DNA from: Erpobdella octoculata
Taxonomy: Eukaryota > Annelida > Clitellata > Hirudinida > Erpobdellidae
Reading direction: 5' to 3'
DNA length: 64,000 nucleotides
NCBI GenBank assembly: GCA_963978895.1
Contig: OZ022238.1
Coordinates: 7,024,650-7,088,649 of the forward strand
The notes below the pieces were generated by a model that did not search any database, was not told the DNA's origin, and worked only from the letters and a program-made list of their open reading frames with translations. Positions 10,626 through 28,692 of this stretch are shown piece by piece. Numbering within the stretch: position 1 is the first letter of the stretch; each line of letters begins with the position of its first letter. The position numbers and the translations under genes were made by a program.

Positions 10626-13600
10626 TCAGATGATCACAGGGACGATTGTAGACTTTCTTCTAAACTTTTCTACAATGCTTGTTGTCACTTTTTGCTTTGA
10701 TTTTCCGAATGTTCCAGAAGCTACGATTCTTGTGTAGTACCAAAATTTCAACAGCTCCCATGCAAACTCAGCTATTTCTATGAATGTCAAAATTGTGGCT
10801 CCGAGTAAAAGACCCAATGCGCCACCGATGTCACTCAGAAGACCCATGAATGAATAAGCAGGATTTGATTGAATCTCCAAATATTGTAGACTTGAAAAGT
10901 ATACCTATTTTTGATTAAAAATATTACTTTAATTTAATAATAAATTGCGCTTATTAATTGTGAATAACCGAAATGTAAAACAACAGTTTACAACATAAAA
11001 TTTGATATGTACTGTGATTTATGACCAAAATAATTCTCGTTGCTGCAAAAATGTATTATGAAAAGGTTAGTAACAAAAAAATTTTCGTTTATTTTTTTTT
11101 GGGCAGTTCCTTTCAACTCGGTCAATCAGATTGATTTTTTTATAAGGGCAAAAACTCGCCACTTGAAATTTAGTGATACAAATGTAGCCGTTATCAAATA
11201 TGTCGCCGATCAAGAAAATATTTTTTAAGTTAACAAAAGTTAAATTTGATTAATAATAATAATAAACTCATATTTGAGCTACACTGATCCAAACCTGAAC
11301 AGCTGCATAATTTTCCATAATAACTGTCTTGCTTAGCGTGATGGGCAAACTGACGTTGTTGGCAGCTGTGTAGTTGCTGGCTATGCTTGCAAACCTGTTT
11401 GAGAATATGTTCTGAGAGATGGCAAGGACGTAGGTATTACTGCGACACTGTGGTGGACATTCGCAGTCTTTTGCTCCACCTGTCAAGTCACTGTTGTAAG
11501 CGTATAAGGCTGGCTGTGCACAGATGTACAACTCCTTGAAGTCACATATTGGAACATCGGTAAATCCTTCAAAAATGTGAATTAATTTTCATTTTTTTCT
11601 AGATTTATTTTATTAAGAAACTATAAGGATTTTCACTTAAAATAGTCAGTATATCAAGACTTTGATCAGTAAATTATTTGAAAAATTTAGTCATGGTATA
11701 AAATGTTTTCTTCAGGAGCTATATATTTTGTCGTTAAAATTAAAAAAAAATGTTTGTAAAATTGAACATACAAACAAAGTTTGAATCAATACTTTTATTT
11801 TTTTCCTGTTAGGAATGTTACCTTGCACATAATAGAACTTGCATTTGCATTTTTGGTAAACGTAGCGTGCTTCGCACTGCATGATGCATTCGGTTTGATA
11901 GTAACCAGGTTTGTCAAGGCACGATCCGTATGGTGGAGGTTGCCTGCTAATCTGTTAAACATTGAAATTAGAATAACATTCAACTTAAAAAATTTTCAGA
12001 ATTAATGTAACAAATAAAAGTTGAACATATATTTTAAATGTTACACTTACAAACAATTATATAAAAAACAAAACTTGGAACGTTTTACGAACGGTGTTAT
12101 ACGTCACGGAAACGGAAGTGATGAAACCAGGAGAAAGTTTGATGGCAGATTCTTGCATAAGAGGAAATTCCGCAGGATCGTGCAAAAGCAACTGAAAAAC
12201 AAGTGAGTTATACACAGAATCAAAATAACTTCAAATTTTGTAACATTGTTTTTATTTCTCTCAACATTCTTTTATTACTGTAATAGTTTAGTTTATTTCC
12301 TCTTCTTTTATCCAGGCTTACAGTAAGGCGGATTTCTGCATTGTGGAACTAGGAACTGAGTTTATATAAAAATAAAATATCGAAAAACAATCTTTCACTC
12401 GAAATCCAGCGGAAGGAGAACTTGTGCCCAAATATTCAAATTGGTTGACGAACAGTGCAAGTGTCAGTCCGTAGAACGAGCCAGCTCGCGTTACGGTGAA
12501 GTTAAAATCAGCTGAAATTCAATTTTTCGTTAATTTAAAATATAAGCAGACAATTACAAAGTTTAATTTTTATTTCATTTTTTACTTACAGGCAAGGATT
12601 GCAAAACATTGTCCCATATTAGTTTGCACAGTTCTGAATTGTGTCCACAGGCAGGGTTTAACGCCCCATGTGCACTGAAATTACAATATATTTATACTTC
12701 CTTTTCATTTCTGTTTGGCTTGGCGACTTTTAATGTGGTGTGATTTTAATCAACAAAAATTCAAGAGTTAACCGCATAACCAGAAAACTTCAAGTTTTAA
12801 CAATCTAGAACGGTTTCGACGATTTTGAAGTGCAACTTCGCATTGGAATAGCATACTTGAGCTGTTTGTTGGCGTAGCCAAGAAATGTGGGGGGACAATT
12901 CGGTATTAGACTCCCGTCCCTTAGATGGTCCCAAAAATAAAAAAAAGTGATAAAAAATAAAAAAGTCTAAATATTGTTTTGTTTTTATTTTTGTTTTTTT
13001 TTTATTATAGTTTATAGTCTTTTACACCATGTGATTTGTTTTTATTTATTAACAGTGCTCTTAAAACACATGCATACGAGCAATAAAATTAAACAAATGA
13101 GTTGTGCAGCTCGATTTGGACAATCAAATTGTTCGTGTGCACGTCATAATTTGGGCAAACTTGTCAAGATTTTAACTCAGTTTTAAAACCTTGAACAGTT
13201 TTGGTAACCTTTTTCTCTGTAATTAGTTGAATACTATTGAGAAAAAATATAAAGTGAGAGAGAAACAACAAAAACTATTTAAAATAAAAGAAAAAGAGTA
13301 ACAACCAAAATTAAATCAGGAAAATCAAACTTTTAAACTAAGAAAGAAAGAAAAAAGAAAAAAATGAAGAAATATAAAAAGGCAACGCCGGTTAATTCTG
13401 CTAGTAATTATATTTCTGCGCCAATTGGTCTGCACCAAATTGTCTTGCACCGAATTATCCGCACCAAATTGTCCGTTGCTTATTGTCCTGCAAAGAATTA
13501 GTTCAGAACCCTAGTGGCTTTGCTGTTGATTCCTTTTTTTTCAATCTTGGCTACGCCACTAGCCGCTCTATATTACTGTGTGATTTAAATAATTGAAAAA

Positions 13601-14869
13601 AGTTACACTGTAATAAGCTTCTTCAATTGGCTGAGATAGTTGCCTTCTGATTTTTTCCCAATCTTCTCTTGTCTTATTCGGAATAGGAATTGTATTAATG
13701 TCAAATTGCTGCTGAATGGAAGCTTTTGCCAGTGGAGGATATAAGGCTACCATCAAAGGAACGATCCCTACAAATATAATTTATTGTTTTGTTTTTAATC
13801 AACTATTTATAGATTGGTGCCAACATCCTCTTTCTTAACGTTTCACAGTTTTCAAAAGAACGTAAATCCCATATACTCTTTTTATTTATAAAAACAATAA
13901 AATAAGCTTTTATATTTTAAATCCCTTATATTAACTTCACTGCCGGTCTTGCTTGCTTGAAAGTTTGCCAACCTTGAACGTGAAATTTACCTAACTTTCG
14001 TCACCCAATCGAGCTCCTTTGTGACAATGCATTCTATTGAAGTAAAACTTTTCTGGAAAAAATACTTTTTAATTAAAAATAATAATAATATAGGTCTTAA
14101 AACAAATCAAACACAATTATATAGATGTTTACATATATAAATTCAAAAAACGTCGTTTTAAAAAAAAATTACATTCATGAAATACAATGGAATTGTGAAA
14201 AAACCTCGTGTTTATGGCTTACTTGTATTCTTAAAAATTTCAATATTTCTGGATAGCATAAAAACTATTGCGAATAATTTTTATAAACTTAGTTCAAGTT
14301 TAACTATTCATACTTATATTTTATAATAATTAAGTTTCTTATTAAAAATGTGAATAATATATGATGTGGGGTCAAGCGGGACAAATTTTAAGCTGCTCGG
14401 TGATGGTAAGGGCATAGAAAAAACAGTTGAGGCATTTAGAATAAAATTCATCAGCTTTTTTATCATAACTTAAAACAATTCGTAAAGTAAGATTTATGAA
14501 ATATGTGTTCAAAAACTAACCGTATTTCATGGCTACGCTCATCCTTGCCGCGTTTTCATTGCAAATAGTAACTTGGGGAAAGTCAAGGCTGTCTGCATTG
14601 ATCATGTTGATGTCAGTTGATGTCGAGTAGCTTTGATAAAGCAAGATCCTGTCACATATCTGATACACTGCTATTCCAATTCCCAATAAAATCATAACTG
14701 CCCATATCACCCTCCTCAGTTTGGATCGTGATTTATCGAAACAATTTTTCAAACCAATTATTGATATTTCTTGGAAAAAATCAAAAACCATTCTCTCCAG
14801 AATCCCCGATTTCTGAAGAGCCAATAATTTTTCGTCAGCTCCTTCTGATGAACCTTTCAAAACCCCCAT
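10626..14869 (-). CDS. DEG/ENaC family sodium channel, copy A
   Basis: Eight minus-strand exons: 14869-14521, 13767-13607, 12674-12590, 12511-12399, 12191-12075, 11951-11822, 11566-11295 and 10904-10626. All phases agree, giving 501 residues, a normal size for degenerin/epithelial sodium channel subunits. Exon 1 carries TM1 (about residues 54-72) and the family signature DFPQVTICNEN (96-106). Exon 6 has the cysteine-rich extracellular motif PPPYGSCLD followed by CIMQCEARY. Exon 7 has CECPPQC. Exon 8 has the pre-TM2 segment NPAYSFMGLLSDIGG and TM2 with GLLLGATILTFIEI. Known role: trimeric sodium-selective channels gated by peptides, acid or mechanical force; the ligand here is unknown. Oddities: the selectivity-filter GxS reads GAT, and the usual N-terminal His-Gly motif reads Ile-Gly (SIIGLKNC). 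It is a paralog of copy B, with the same exon structure. Confidence 0.93.
12869..13560. mobile_element. Probable DNA-transposon relic (GGCGTAGCCAAGA termini) in channel A intron 2
   Basis: Inverted termini TTGGCGTAGCCAAGA (12869-12883) and TCTTGGCTACGCCA (13545-13558) bracket about 690 bp of non-coding DNA. A TGGCGTAGC start is common among hAT-like elements. I could not make out a convincing target-site duplication. Confidence 0.55.
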
Positions 14870-16491
14870 TTTTTTTACAAGAAACGATTAAATTTTGTAA
14901 GATAATTTAATTTTATTAAATTTGTACTATATTTTTAATGTATAAAAAACAAATTTCTTTAACAGTTTTATAACGATCAGCCCGATGGAAAAGAAAACTC
15001 TTAAATGGCAAAATGTCTCAGAGGTTTGATCGAACCAATAGCTGCATTGCATTGTTTTATTTCTAAGTAGTTTGGAGTATCTGGCTTTGTGATTATCGAA
15101 GAGAAAAGTTAAAGATCAAAACCTTTTTAGTACTCAAGCAAAACAAAAAATTCTCTTTTAATGGCTGCTTCTTATTGGAAAAAGTGAACGAATGCTTTAA
15201 TTGCTCCCATTATTGCAAACAACAGTACCTAAAGCTTTTGCAATCAGCAAGATTACAAGCTACTTATACATGCCTTTGTTCTTCGTTTAAAGATTTCTTC
15301 GTTAATTTTTTAAAATTTCGTTTGGTCATTTCTAATCGTTTTCTTATGAAAATTACATTATTAAAGAGTAGAATGTTAAAAAAATGTTATGAACTTTAAA
15401 ATCATTGTCACTCATTTGTCAGGTTTATTTTATCAACAGTATACCTAATTCTAGCTAATAAAAAACTACTTGAATTTGCGTGCGCAATGGAAGCATTATT
15501 ATCAGCCTGGTTAAGGCTATATTGAAGCGTTCGTTATTGGCAACTCTGCGAAAACACAATAGCTGAACCAAACAAAAAAAATATAGATGAAAAGAAATAG
15601 TTGGACGCTGAACAGCATTCTTTGTTTTGTCGTTTTTAGAAGCGCTTAGAAATCAGAGCAAAGCATAAAAACATCGTGTCAAGGCAAACAATTCTATACA
15701 TATTGACTACATATTATTTTGATTCTTTTTACATTGCAACATTGCTAATCATGAGTGGATTCGGGAAACAAATGAAAACAGTTTTATAAAGAGGGTAGGG
15801 TAGTTTCTGGGAAATATCTCATTTTTGGCTGGCAGCGAGTGGGAGGGAATTGAACCATGAACCATTTGCTTTAAAATCTGACGTTCTACCTACACGGATA
15901 TGGTAGTTTAAGATTTATTTAAACCAAGAGCGGATACAGGAGAAGGGTCCTGGAAGTCCAGACTCCAGACCTCCTTTTCCATGCAAAAACCATGTCATTT
16001 AGCCCTTTACATGGCCTACAAGGCAAGGTATGTACCTAGGGTACAGTGACAGTTGTGATAACGTCCATTCATCTTCGACTTTTAGTTTGTTTTTTTCTAT
16101 CTAAATCATTTCGAGGTTGTCTTACTTATATTTTATTGAAATTTTAGACATTCTGTTATTTCAGTTGTTTTAATTTTAGTTATTCTGTTTTACTTGTTTA
16201 TGAGACGTGTTATTTATTTTGTACCGTTGTATAACCCGTTGACAAACAAAATAAAAAGTACGTTCGTTATAGACTTTCTTTTTAATTTTTTGTTTTTCTT
16301 TTGCTTATTTAATTATGATTTCCTGCGTTCTGTCAGGTTTTTCTTAAAACACGAATAAATAAATAAATAGATTATCTTTGTATTACATTACAAGTTTGTT
16401 TGTATATTATATCGTGAGCGATAGAGACAGCACACGTCTTTCTTTTTGTTTCAACTATAGGTTTTTTTAAATCATTTTAATAAAAGAAAAG
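14870..16491. other. Intergenic region between channel copy A and EIF1AD (divergent 5' ends)
   Basis: The two genes are transcribed away from each other, so both promoters should lie here. No coding exon seen. A minus-strand tRNA-like segment (about 15905-15835) has A-box-like TAGGTAGAACGTC and B-box-like GGTTCAATTCCC. It is too degenerate for a tRNA gene and is probably a SINE fragment. Confidence 0.5.
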
Positions 16492-19131
16492 ATGTCAGCT
16501 CTCACAAAGCGTAAATATGTTTTCAAGGAAGTGACCGAAGAATTTGTCTTACCTGATGAACAAAAAATCATTGCCAAGGTACAACTCTATTTTAAGATTT
16601 TTCAGTAATTTATTTAAAATTGAATTTCACATTCTTTCTAAATAACTTAAAAATTTAAGCTTTCACTAATTATATTTTCAGCTAGAGCTAAGCTGAATAT
16701 GCCGAACTGCGGTATAGGGCCTAGTTTTCTTTGTTTTTGTAGTAGGATATCATCCCTATTATTAACATTTACAGTACAGTCTGCTGACTGTCAGTGGCTA
16801 ATAGTTAGAGAAGTGCTATTGCAACCCCGAATTCTCTCACCCACTAATAATCCAGCTTCATGCTGATAATGAAGAATATTTTATAATAATTAATTTTCGA
16901 TGCTCCTCTATCCATGCTTCAATGAGGAATGGTAGGAATGTTAGGGAAACTTAGGGAAGGTTCACAACAGGACTACTGTTTGTATTTTTGGATTAGTTGG
17001 CTATAAAAGTAAAATTAGCAGCTGAGAAAAGTAATGATCGAGAAAATTTGGTTGCAGAAGCAGTTTAATGTTTTTAGAGTGCTGTCAATAGCTATTTGTG
17101 ATATTGACGGAGAGCATCTGCTTTTTGGTCTACACTGAAAGTAGCACTATGCTACAAATTTTTTATTCCCTCCTTTTAGAGGATATGAAGTTATAATTAA
17201 TGCAAAATATTCTATCTTAAATATTTTTGGTTAAGTGTCCACAGTTTTTTTAACTCTCAGTTGTTTTTTTAAAGAAATTTTTTATTGCACTAGTGATAGC
17301 CAATTTTATTGTTCTATTGACAGTACATGCACTATTATTAAGCTGTTTGAAGTTTTAATGAATTACCCAGCACTGTTTACAATGCTATCGATTAGCACAC
17401 AATCACTTCCGATTCATAAGAAATTGTACTACCATCAGCATGTTTAATTACTTTTTCAATTCTCATAATATTTTTTTGACAGGTTCTTGCTGCAAATTTA
17501 GGTAATAATTTACACCAAGTTGAATCTTCCACCGGTGAAACATTCTTGGTCAGCATGCCAACAAAGTTTCGAAACAATATTTATATTAGAAAAGGTTAGC
17601 TTCATCTTTAAATTAATGTTTATTGAATACTGGGTGTAGTTGTAATAATTTTATTTGCTTATTAGTTACACCAATTCATTTTTTCTTATATTTTAGATAC
17701 TTTTATAATGTACACGCCAATTGAAGAGGGTAACAAAGTGAAAGGTGAAATATGCCACATTTTAATGAAGCCTCAAATTGAATACATTGTTGCTTCAAAT
17801 CTCTGGTTATTATTATTATTTTCTTATCAATTATAAACAGATCGTGCCTTATATCAATATCATCACTTCATTATTTTTTGTTAATTTCAATACTTCTTAT
17901 GCCTTCCAAACCAATGTTGGTTTATTTATGAAAATTATATTGATTTTAAAGTAATGTTATACAAATCTTATTGATTTTTATATAAACAAAGCTTTGTTGT
18001 AACAACAAATCTTTGACGTCCATGGTCTCCAGTTCCAGCGACACTCAGATTTATGAGGACTGCACTCCAGACCAAACAGCGGAATTATCCGTAAAAATGA
18101 TGGCCTGTGTCGAGGACGTTGGATGTTCAAGAACCGTTTGAAACTCTACCCAGACAAATCGGAGGTCATCCACAAAAGATTTTCTGGTACCAGCCTCTCG
18201 GTACAGGATGTTTGGTGACAGAGGTTTCAGCGTCATTGGGCTTAAAATTTGGAATAGCCTTCCGTCTACGATAAAATCAGCTGCTTCTGAAATGGAGTTC
18301 CGCAGTCTGCTCAAGACTTTTCTCTTCTCCAAATTTTTTTAACATTGCCTTTTATAGTTCATAATAAATATTAATACATAGAAGATTTCTTGCTTATTCA
18401 GTGGGTTTTTATAAACATCTTTCATCTTAAAATGTCCATGACTTTGTGGTCTGGACCATTAAAATAGAACCATGCTTCTATTAAAAAGAGTAGAGGAAGG
18501 TTCACAAAAATAGCATCACAGGAAACACTTCCAAATTTTTTCATGTTTATATAAGAAAAATATCCAATCTTTGTATAGCATATAACAGCCATGATGTAAG
18601 TGATGATGATATTGTTGTAAACATGGATTGCCAATAAAACCCATGAAATGGAAGTGCTACACGCAGATACATTGAAATAATTATTTATTTTTATAGTTCA
18701 GCTAATGTTTATATTGTCTAACTATTATTCACCTTAATGTCAAATATTGTTTCTTTTTGTACCATATAATTTTTTTTATTAACTTAATGATTATTTTCTC
18801 ATATCTCAGGCCTGCATCTCTTAGCTGTCCCGTCACTTTGAAACCCACAATGAATCAAAGTGTTGTTCCAATGTCGTCCATCATTCCTGAAGACATGATG
18901 CCTTCCTCTAGTGAAGATGATGATGGGGAGGAGGACGAAGATGATGACGGGGCTAATCATTACACAAAAAAATTTCAGACAAAAAATCCTAACAAAACAT
19001 CTTATGACGACGACGATGATGATGATGACAGCGATAAAAGTTGCAGTAGCGACGAAAATAATGCCGAAGAACACATAGAAAATCCTACCGTTGAAAATAT
19101 TATAGAACCTGCTGATAATGCAGAACATTAA
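16492..19131 (+). CDS. EIF1AD: EIF1AD (eIF1A domain-containing RNA-binding protein)
   Basis: Four exons, 16492-16578, 17483-17594, 17697-17805 and 18810-19131, total 630 nt and 209 residues with consistent phases. The protein starts [18 protein letters not shown] and continues with the S1/eIF1A-type OB fold: [54 protein letters not shown]. This is the EIF1AD arrangement, not eIF1A itself. The last exon encodes an acidic Asp/Glu/Ser-rich tail, as in known EIF1AD. The family is nuclear and RNA-binding; its exact function is poorly defined. The exon 3 donor (CTCTG|GTTATT) is weak but is the only one that restores the frame and the conserved Trp-Pro junction. An AATAAA at 19170-19175 lies 39 nt past the stop. 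Intron 3 contains a LINE 3' end. Confidence 0.94.
18140..18342 (+). mobile_element. 5'-truncated LINE: C-terminus of a reverse transcriptase ORF
   Basis: In EIF1AD intron 3 a plus-strand frame reads [20 protein letters not shown], then [12 protein letters not shown], then [14 protein letters not shown] and a stop. This matches the classic end of non-LTR retrotransposon ORF2 proteins (GDRAFS...WNSLP...F...LKT.LF). Further upstream the frame is interrupted, so only the dead 3' end is present. Confidence 0.85.
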
Positions 19132-20387
19132 GTGTATATTGCAATTTAGTAGTTTTCATTTTTTTATTTAATAAAATTAAATATTTGTTTTAATGTAATA
19201 TTAATTGCAGCATGTTTAACTTTCTGTGTTTTTGTATTCTTTTTCTGCAAAATGCATTTTAGCAGGTTTAATTTACAAAATTAGCATGGGTAACATGATT
19301 GCATTTCGTGTTATTTCTGCTTATTAAATACTGTTGAAGAATTTCCACTTATGAAGTCCATAATAACGGTTTATCATCTCTCGTCTTCCTGCCCACGTTT
19401 GTCTAAAGAAAGAAGTACACCTTGGTCTTATTACAGGGCTAGTACTGAAGAGGGTAAAATAATACAAATTGGTCTTAATTTGAAGACTTGTAGAGTGTTC
19501 TTTTTATAATCGAGCGTTGCCTTCGCGTAGCTTCTATTGAAAATGTCAGAAAATCTAGGTAGATTTGAATTATATATATCCGGGCTTTGAATTAGGGGTT
19601 TCAAACGGGCCGAGCCGGCTTGAAATCAAAACAGACCTGGCTGAGATTTTTATGCCAAGTAGTATATGAATTTTAGGCCTGTAAAAACGGACTAAGCCAG
19701 GTCTGAAAATTGTGTCTATGAAACGGTCCAAATTGCCGACGGGCCGCAGAAATCGGCTCGTGCAGTACTCTAATGTTGTTCTGTTGGTTTTCTGTATTTC
19801 TCTTCCACGTTGGTTTTTCATCTGTAACGTTGCCAACTAGTTTTAAAATTAAATTTGCTCAATCGTAGTTATCTTAGCTCGTTTTTCTTAAAAATTTGAT
19901 TATACGTCGTTGGTACTCGACGCGGTTGTGACAGGTATTCCTAGCTAAACGCCTTCGTTGCAGACGATTTATTCCGCGACTCTTTATTATCGCTTCAAGG
20001 GAAATAACGAAACGCCGTTAAAAAACTCGAAACATTTTGAAATCAAATATATTTTGTGTCCGTAACATCAATTATGACAGCAGAAACAAAAAACCACTCC
20101 AGAAGTACAATCGACAACGTCACGATTAAAAAATTGAAACAACGAATTTTCAAAAAATCAAAACAAATATACAACCGTTGAACAGCGCTTAATTATGAAT
20201 AAGTTTTGCTGCTGTAGTTTTTATGAAGTTCACTCACATGAAATAAAATCATATTTCAACAAAAACGTGTTAGATAAGCAAAAATAATTTAGTGCTTGAA
20301 ATTTAGGTAAAGTAGTCATTTTTCCGTTTCGGTAAATCATTGCTTAAAAACTGCAGATTACAACAATGATTTTGACGAATATACACA
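19132..20387. other. Intergenic region between EIF1AD and the duplicated channel exons (convergent 3' ends)
   Basis: Apart from the EIF1AD 3' end I see no exon, RNA gene or clear repeat here. Confidence 0.4.
19170..19175 (+). terminator. Candidate poly(A) signal of EIF1AD
   Basis: AATAAA about 39 nt past the stop codon. Confidence 0.6.
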
Positions 20388-20557
20388 ACTAGCAAGTTAT
20401 GCGGCGTTGCCCGGTTTCTAGGGGGTTTTCATGATTTTTGACGATAAAAAGTAGATAAATAAACCGAAACCTAATGAAATTTCGTGTAAAAACTTGAAAG
20501 GGTGGTTTTAGGTAAAGATGATTATTACTACAAAAAAATTGTTGTTTCAATTCGCAC

Positions 20558-21645
20558 TCAGATGATTACAGGGACGATGGTAGACTTTCCGTTGAACTTT
20601 TCTAAAATTCTTGTTGTCACTTTTTCTTTTGATTTTCGGAATGCTGCAGAAGCTACGATTCTCGTGTAGTACCAAAATTTCAACAACTCCCATGCAAACT
20701 CAGCTATTTCTATGAATGTCAAAATTGTGGCTCCGAGTAAAAGACCCAATGCGCCACCGATGTCACTCAGAAGACCCATGAATGAATAAGCAGGGTTTGA
20801 TTGAATCTCCCAATATTGTAGACTTGAAAAGTATACCTAATGTTTTCAAAAATGAAATTTGTATTGTGTTAATAAAGTGTATTGATTTTTTTAATATGTT
20901 AGTTGTGGCGACATTTCAAACAATTAAAATAATTCTAAAACTTCAGCCAGCATTTAATTTCTGTTTGAAGTTATACATTTTCTTGTTTTGTTTTCTATCA
21001 ATCAAAATGTATAATTATCGGAAATAATTCAAAAAAAAAAAAAAACGACATTTAGCGTATAAATTTAAAACTTATATTCATCTACACAAAACGACTTCAC
21101 AATTCAATTTGAAAGTTATTCGTGATACCCGCTCACATTGCAACATGGGTTAGAAAGGTCCATTGATAATTTTGCGTGAAGGCCAAAAATTTAATATATG
21201 CCAGTTATGCCACTGACTATTAGGTGCCAAGAGAGGGAGCCATACCGGTATGCTTATCAGTAAAGTTAGCTCAGCCTACAGCGTTATGGTCTTGCTATGC
21301 CAAGTTCCAATCCTGACAGACTGGATGAACCAGGAGGGGCTGGGGGGCATGTAAACTTTTTAATAAACTGTAAACTAACATTTTCGATTCGGATGTTTGT
21401 TTAACTAATACAAACCTGAAGAGCTGCATAGTTTTCCATGATAACTGTTTTGCTAGGTGCAACTGGTAAACTCATGTTGTGAGATGTCGTGTAGTTACTC
21501 ACTATGCTTACAAACCTGTTTGAGAATATGTTCTGAGAAATGTCAAGGACGTATGTATTACTGCTACACTGTGGTGGACATTCGCAGTCTCTTGCTCCAC
21601 CTGTCAAATCACTGTTGTAAGCGTATAAGGCTGGCTGTGCACAAA
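20558..21645 (-). pseudogene. Duplicated last two exons of DEG/ENaC copy B
   Basis: Exons 21645-21416 (5'-truncated copy of exon 7) and 20836-20558 (full copy of exon 8, with stop) lie downstream of the complete copy B gene. They encode the CECPPQC segment, pre-TM2 and TM2 exactly as in 22673-22944 and 21815-22093. The original acceptor of exon 7 is not inside the duplicated unit. The breakpoint nonetheless creates TTGCTAG|TTTGTGCAC, which would splice from exon 6 in frame and drop 14 codons. They could be unused remnants or alternative terminal exons. Confidence 0.75.
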
Positions 21646-21814
21646 CTAGCAAGTTATGCGGCGTTGCCCGGTTTCTAGGGGGTTTTCATGATTTTTGACG
21701 ATAAAAAGTAGATAAATAAACCGAAACCTAATGAAATTTCGTGTAAAAACTTGAAAGGGTGGTTTTAGGTAAAGATGATTATTACTACAAAAAAATTGTT
21801 GTTTCAATTCGCAC

Positions 21815-26679
<4,865 letters not shown>

Positions 26680-26794
26680 TTTCCTAGTTTCAACAGAAAT
26701 TAAAAATTTCGTTATATACATTTTATATTGATAAATAATTCTTAGGCTGTTTTATGAGAAAAACCCCACAAGTAGCTTAGCCTGTTTACGGAAA

Positions 26795-27060
26795 GTTCAC
26801 CCCCGGTTTTTGCCCCTGTGAAAGTTCGGCCCTGGAAAGTTCAGCTCCCGGTTATTCGCCCCTGAAAAAGTTTGTCCCCACGTTTTTCGCACCTGGGAAA
26901 GTTTGCCCAGAGTTTTTGCCTCCGGTTTTTCGCCTTTGAATATTTGCTCCTAGTTTTTGGTTCCCAGTTTCTTGCCCTTGAGAAAATTCGATTCTGGTTT
27001 TTGCTCCGGTTTTCACCGGTGCTTTTTGATCTGAAAAAGTTCGTTACCGTTTTATAGTGC
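26795..27060. repeat. Degenerate GC-richer tandem array
   Basis: About nine diverged units of roughly 28-35 bp built on GGTTTTTGCCCCTGNGAAAG plus TTC. It lies about 115 bp upstream of the copy B start codon, so it may be in that gene's 5' region. Confidence 0.75.
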
Positions 27061-27650
27061 TCGTTTTTTGTACGTTCTACTTCTTATATTTCAGGATTTG
27101 CCGGCTTTTCATTTGTTGCAAAAATGTTTCTTTTAAAACATTTTCTGGGATTTACATATATAAACACCTGTATAATTGTATTTAAGTTGTTTTTGTTTCA
27201 AAACAAAGATAATTATTATTATTTTTAATTACAATTTTTTTCAGAAAATTTTTCAAACTTTAGTAGAATGCATTGTCATGAGGAGTAAGTAAAAATTCAG
27301 CTTGGTTTTATGGCGGGAAGTTAGTTAATTTTCACTTTCGAGGTTTGCAAACATTCAAACAAGCAAGCAAGACCGGCGGTGAAGTTAATATGAGGGATTT
27401 AAGAATTGAAAAAAATAATAAAGGTGAATTCTATAGTTGTGCACAAATACAAAATACTTGAATTTTAATAATGTTTTGCGTGTTCCTCAGGTATTAATTA
27501 AATTAATCGACTCATATAAAAAGGTGCTTTGAAATTTATTAATAAGCAGCTGAAGGGTAAAACTTCTAGGTAAGTTTCAGACCTTAGTAAACCTTTTACT
27601 GGGGTTCATAAGCCCGCGTCAATAAACTCTTATGAGACCTTCAAACCAGA

Positions 27651-27815
27651 TGGCGCTTGTGGCAATGTGGTAAAGCGTTTTCCTGTTGGCCTAAAAGTCG
27701 GCGGTTCGAATCTCACCGGCTTCACTAGCGTCTGTCGGGGGTGTGAGGAGGCAAGCACCATAAACCACTGGCTCTAATTGGCTTCGGTCTTCTGAACCAC
27801 TCTAAAAATTATGTT
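27651..27815 (+). mobile_element. tRNA-derived SINE
   Basis: A tRNA-like head with A-box region TGGCAATGTGGTAAAGCG and B box GGTTCGAATCTC (27703-27714) at tRNA-like spacing. A non-tRNA body follows (GAGGAGGCAAGCACC ... GGCTTCGGTC). The head does not fold cleanly enough to be called a functional tRNA gene. Confidence 0.75.
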
Positions 27816-28597
27816 AATTTAAATTTATAAGCTCAGGGGACAGTCAAACAGTATACACATCTGTTATTGTTTACAACGTTATGTCTGTTGAGAAGATTTA
27901 TTGCATTACATTTCGAAGTGCTCCAAGGTCAATAAATAATACTAATGTGAAATACTCAAATCTTTCTCTAACTTCAGGCTACTCCAAAGAGAAAAAAAAT
28001 TTTTTTATGCTTGAAGATCCTTTATATTATATAGCAAAAACGTCGGAATACTTTATTGAACCAGAGTTTGTCAAGACTCGAAGCATAATAAAAATTCTTT
28101 AGGTATTAGTTAAGCAACAATTTAAGCAGCAACTAATACAACAAAATCAGGAATCATTTGGTTCATAATTAGCACTGTAATAAAGACGCAACATAAATAT
28201 ACGTTATAACTTTAGTTGAATTTTTGCATCATAAAAGTTTTTTAAACAAAAGAAACGCACGGAAATAATAATTTTTTAAATATTAATTTTATTTTCTCAA
28301 CAATAAAGTAGTTTTGTAAAAAAATCTACCTTCAAGTCTAAAAATTGGTTCAAATCAGTGAATCTTTCATAACTTCAAAATTTGGTGAAACCTTTGAGAT
28401 TCAGCAAAATACACATGCTAATATATACCTACGTAAACTATCGTTTCTCTTTGAATGAGTTCTTTGTCAGTTTTTTTTTTCAAAATTTGATTTGTCGTTT
28501 TCGCGTTACTAATGGTAACCGTGGGAGTCTGGAGGGAAAAACAAAATTTTGTTTTTCAAAATATAATTAATTCGGTCAAAACTGTAAACAGCTCTTG

Positions 28598-28692
28598 TGG
28601 GGGGGGGTCTTTATGTTCTTGGAGGGGGGTCTTTATGCTCTTGGGGGGGGGGGTCTTTATGCTCTTGTGGGGGGGGGGTCTTTATGCTCTTC
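28598..28692. repeat. G-run minisatellite
   Basis: Four roughly 24-bp units of the form G(7-11)TCTTTATGCTCTTG. Four closely spaced runs of six or more G on the plus strand fit G-quadruplex geometry. Confidence 0.93.

Noticed and set aside
27651..27725. Functional tRNA gene
   Set aside because: A and B boxes are present, but acceptor and anticodon stems do not pair well and a SINE body follows.
27881..28102. 73-codon plus-strand frame downstream of a SINE
   Set aside because: No recognised motif, no conserved partner in the window, AT-rich intergenic context; a chance frame is more likely.
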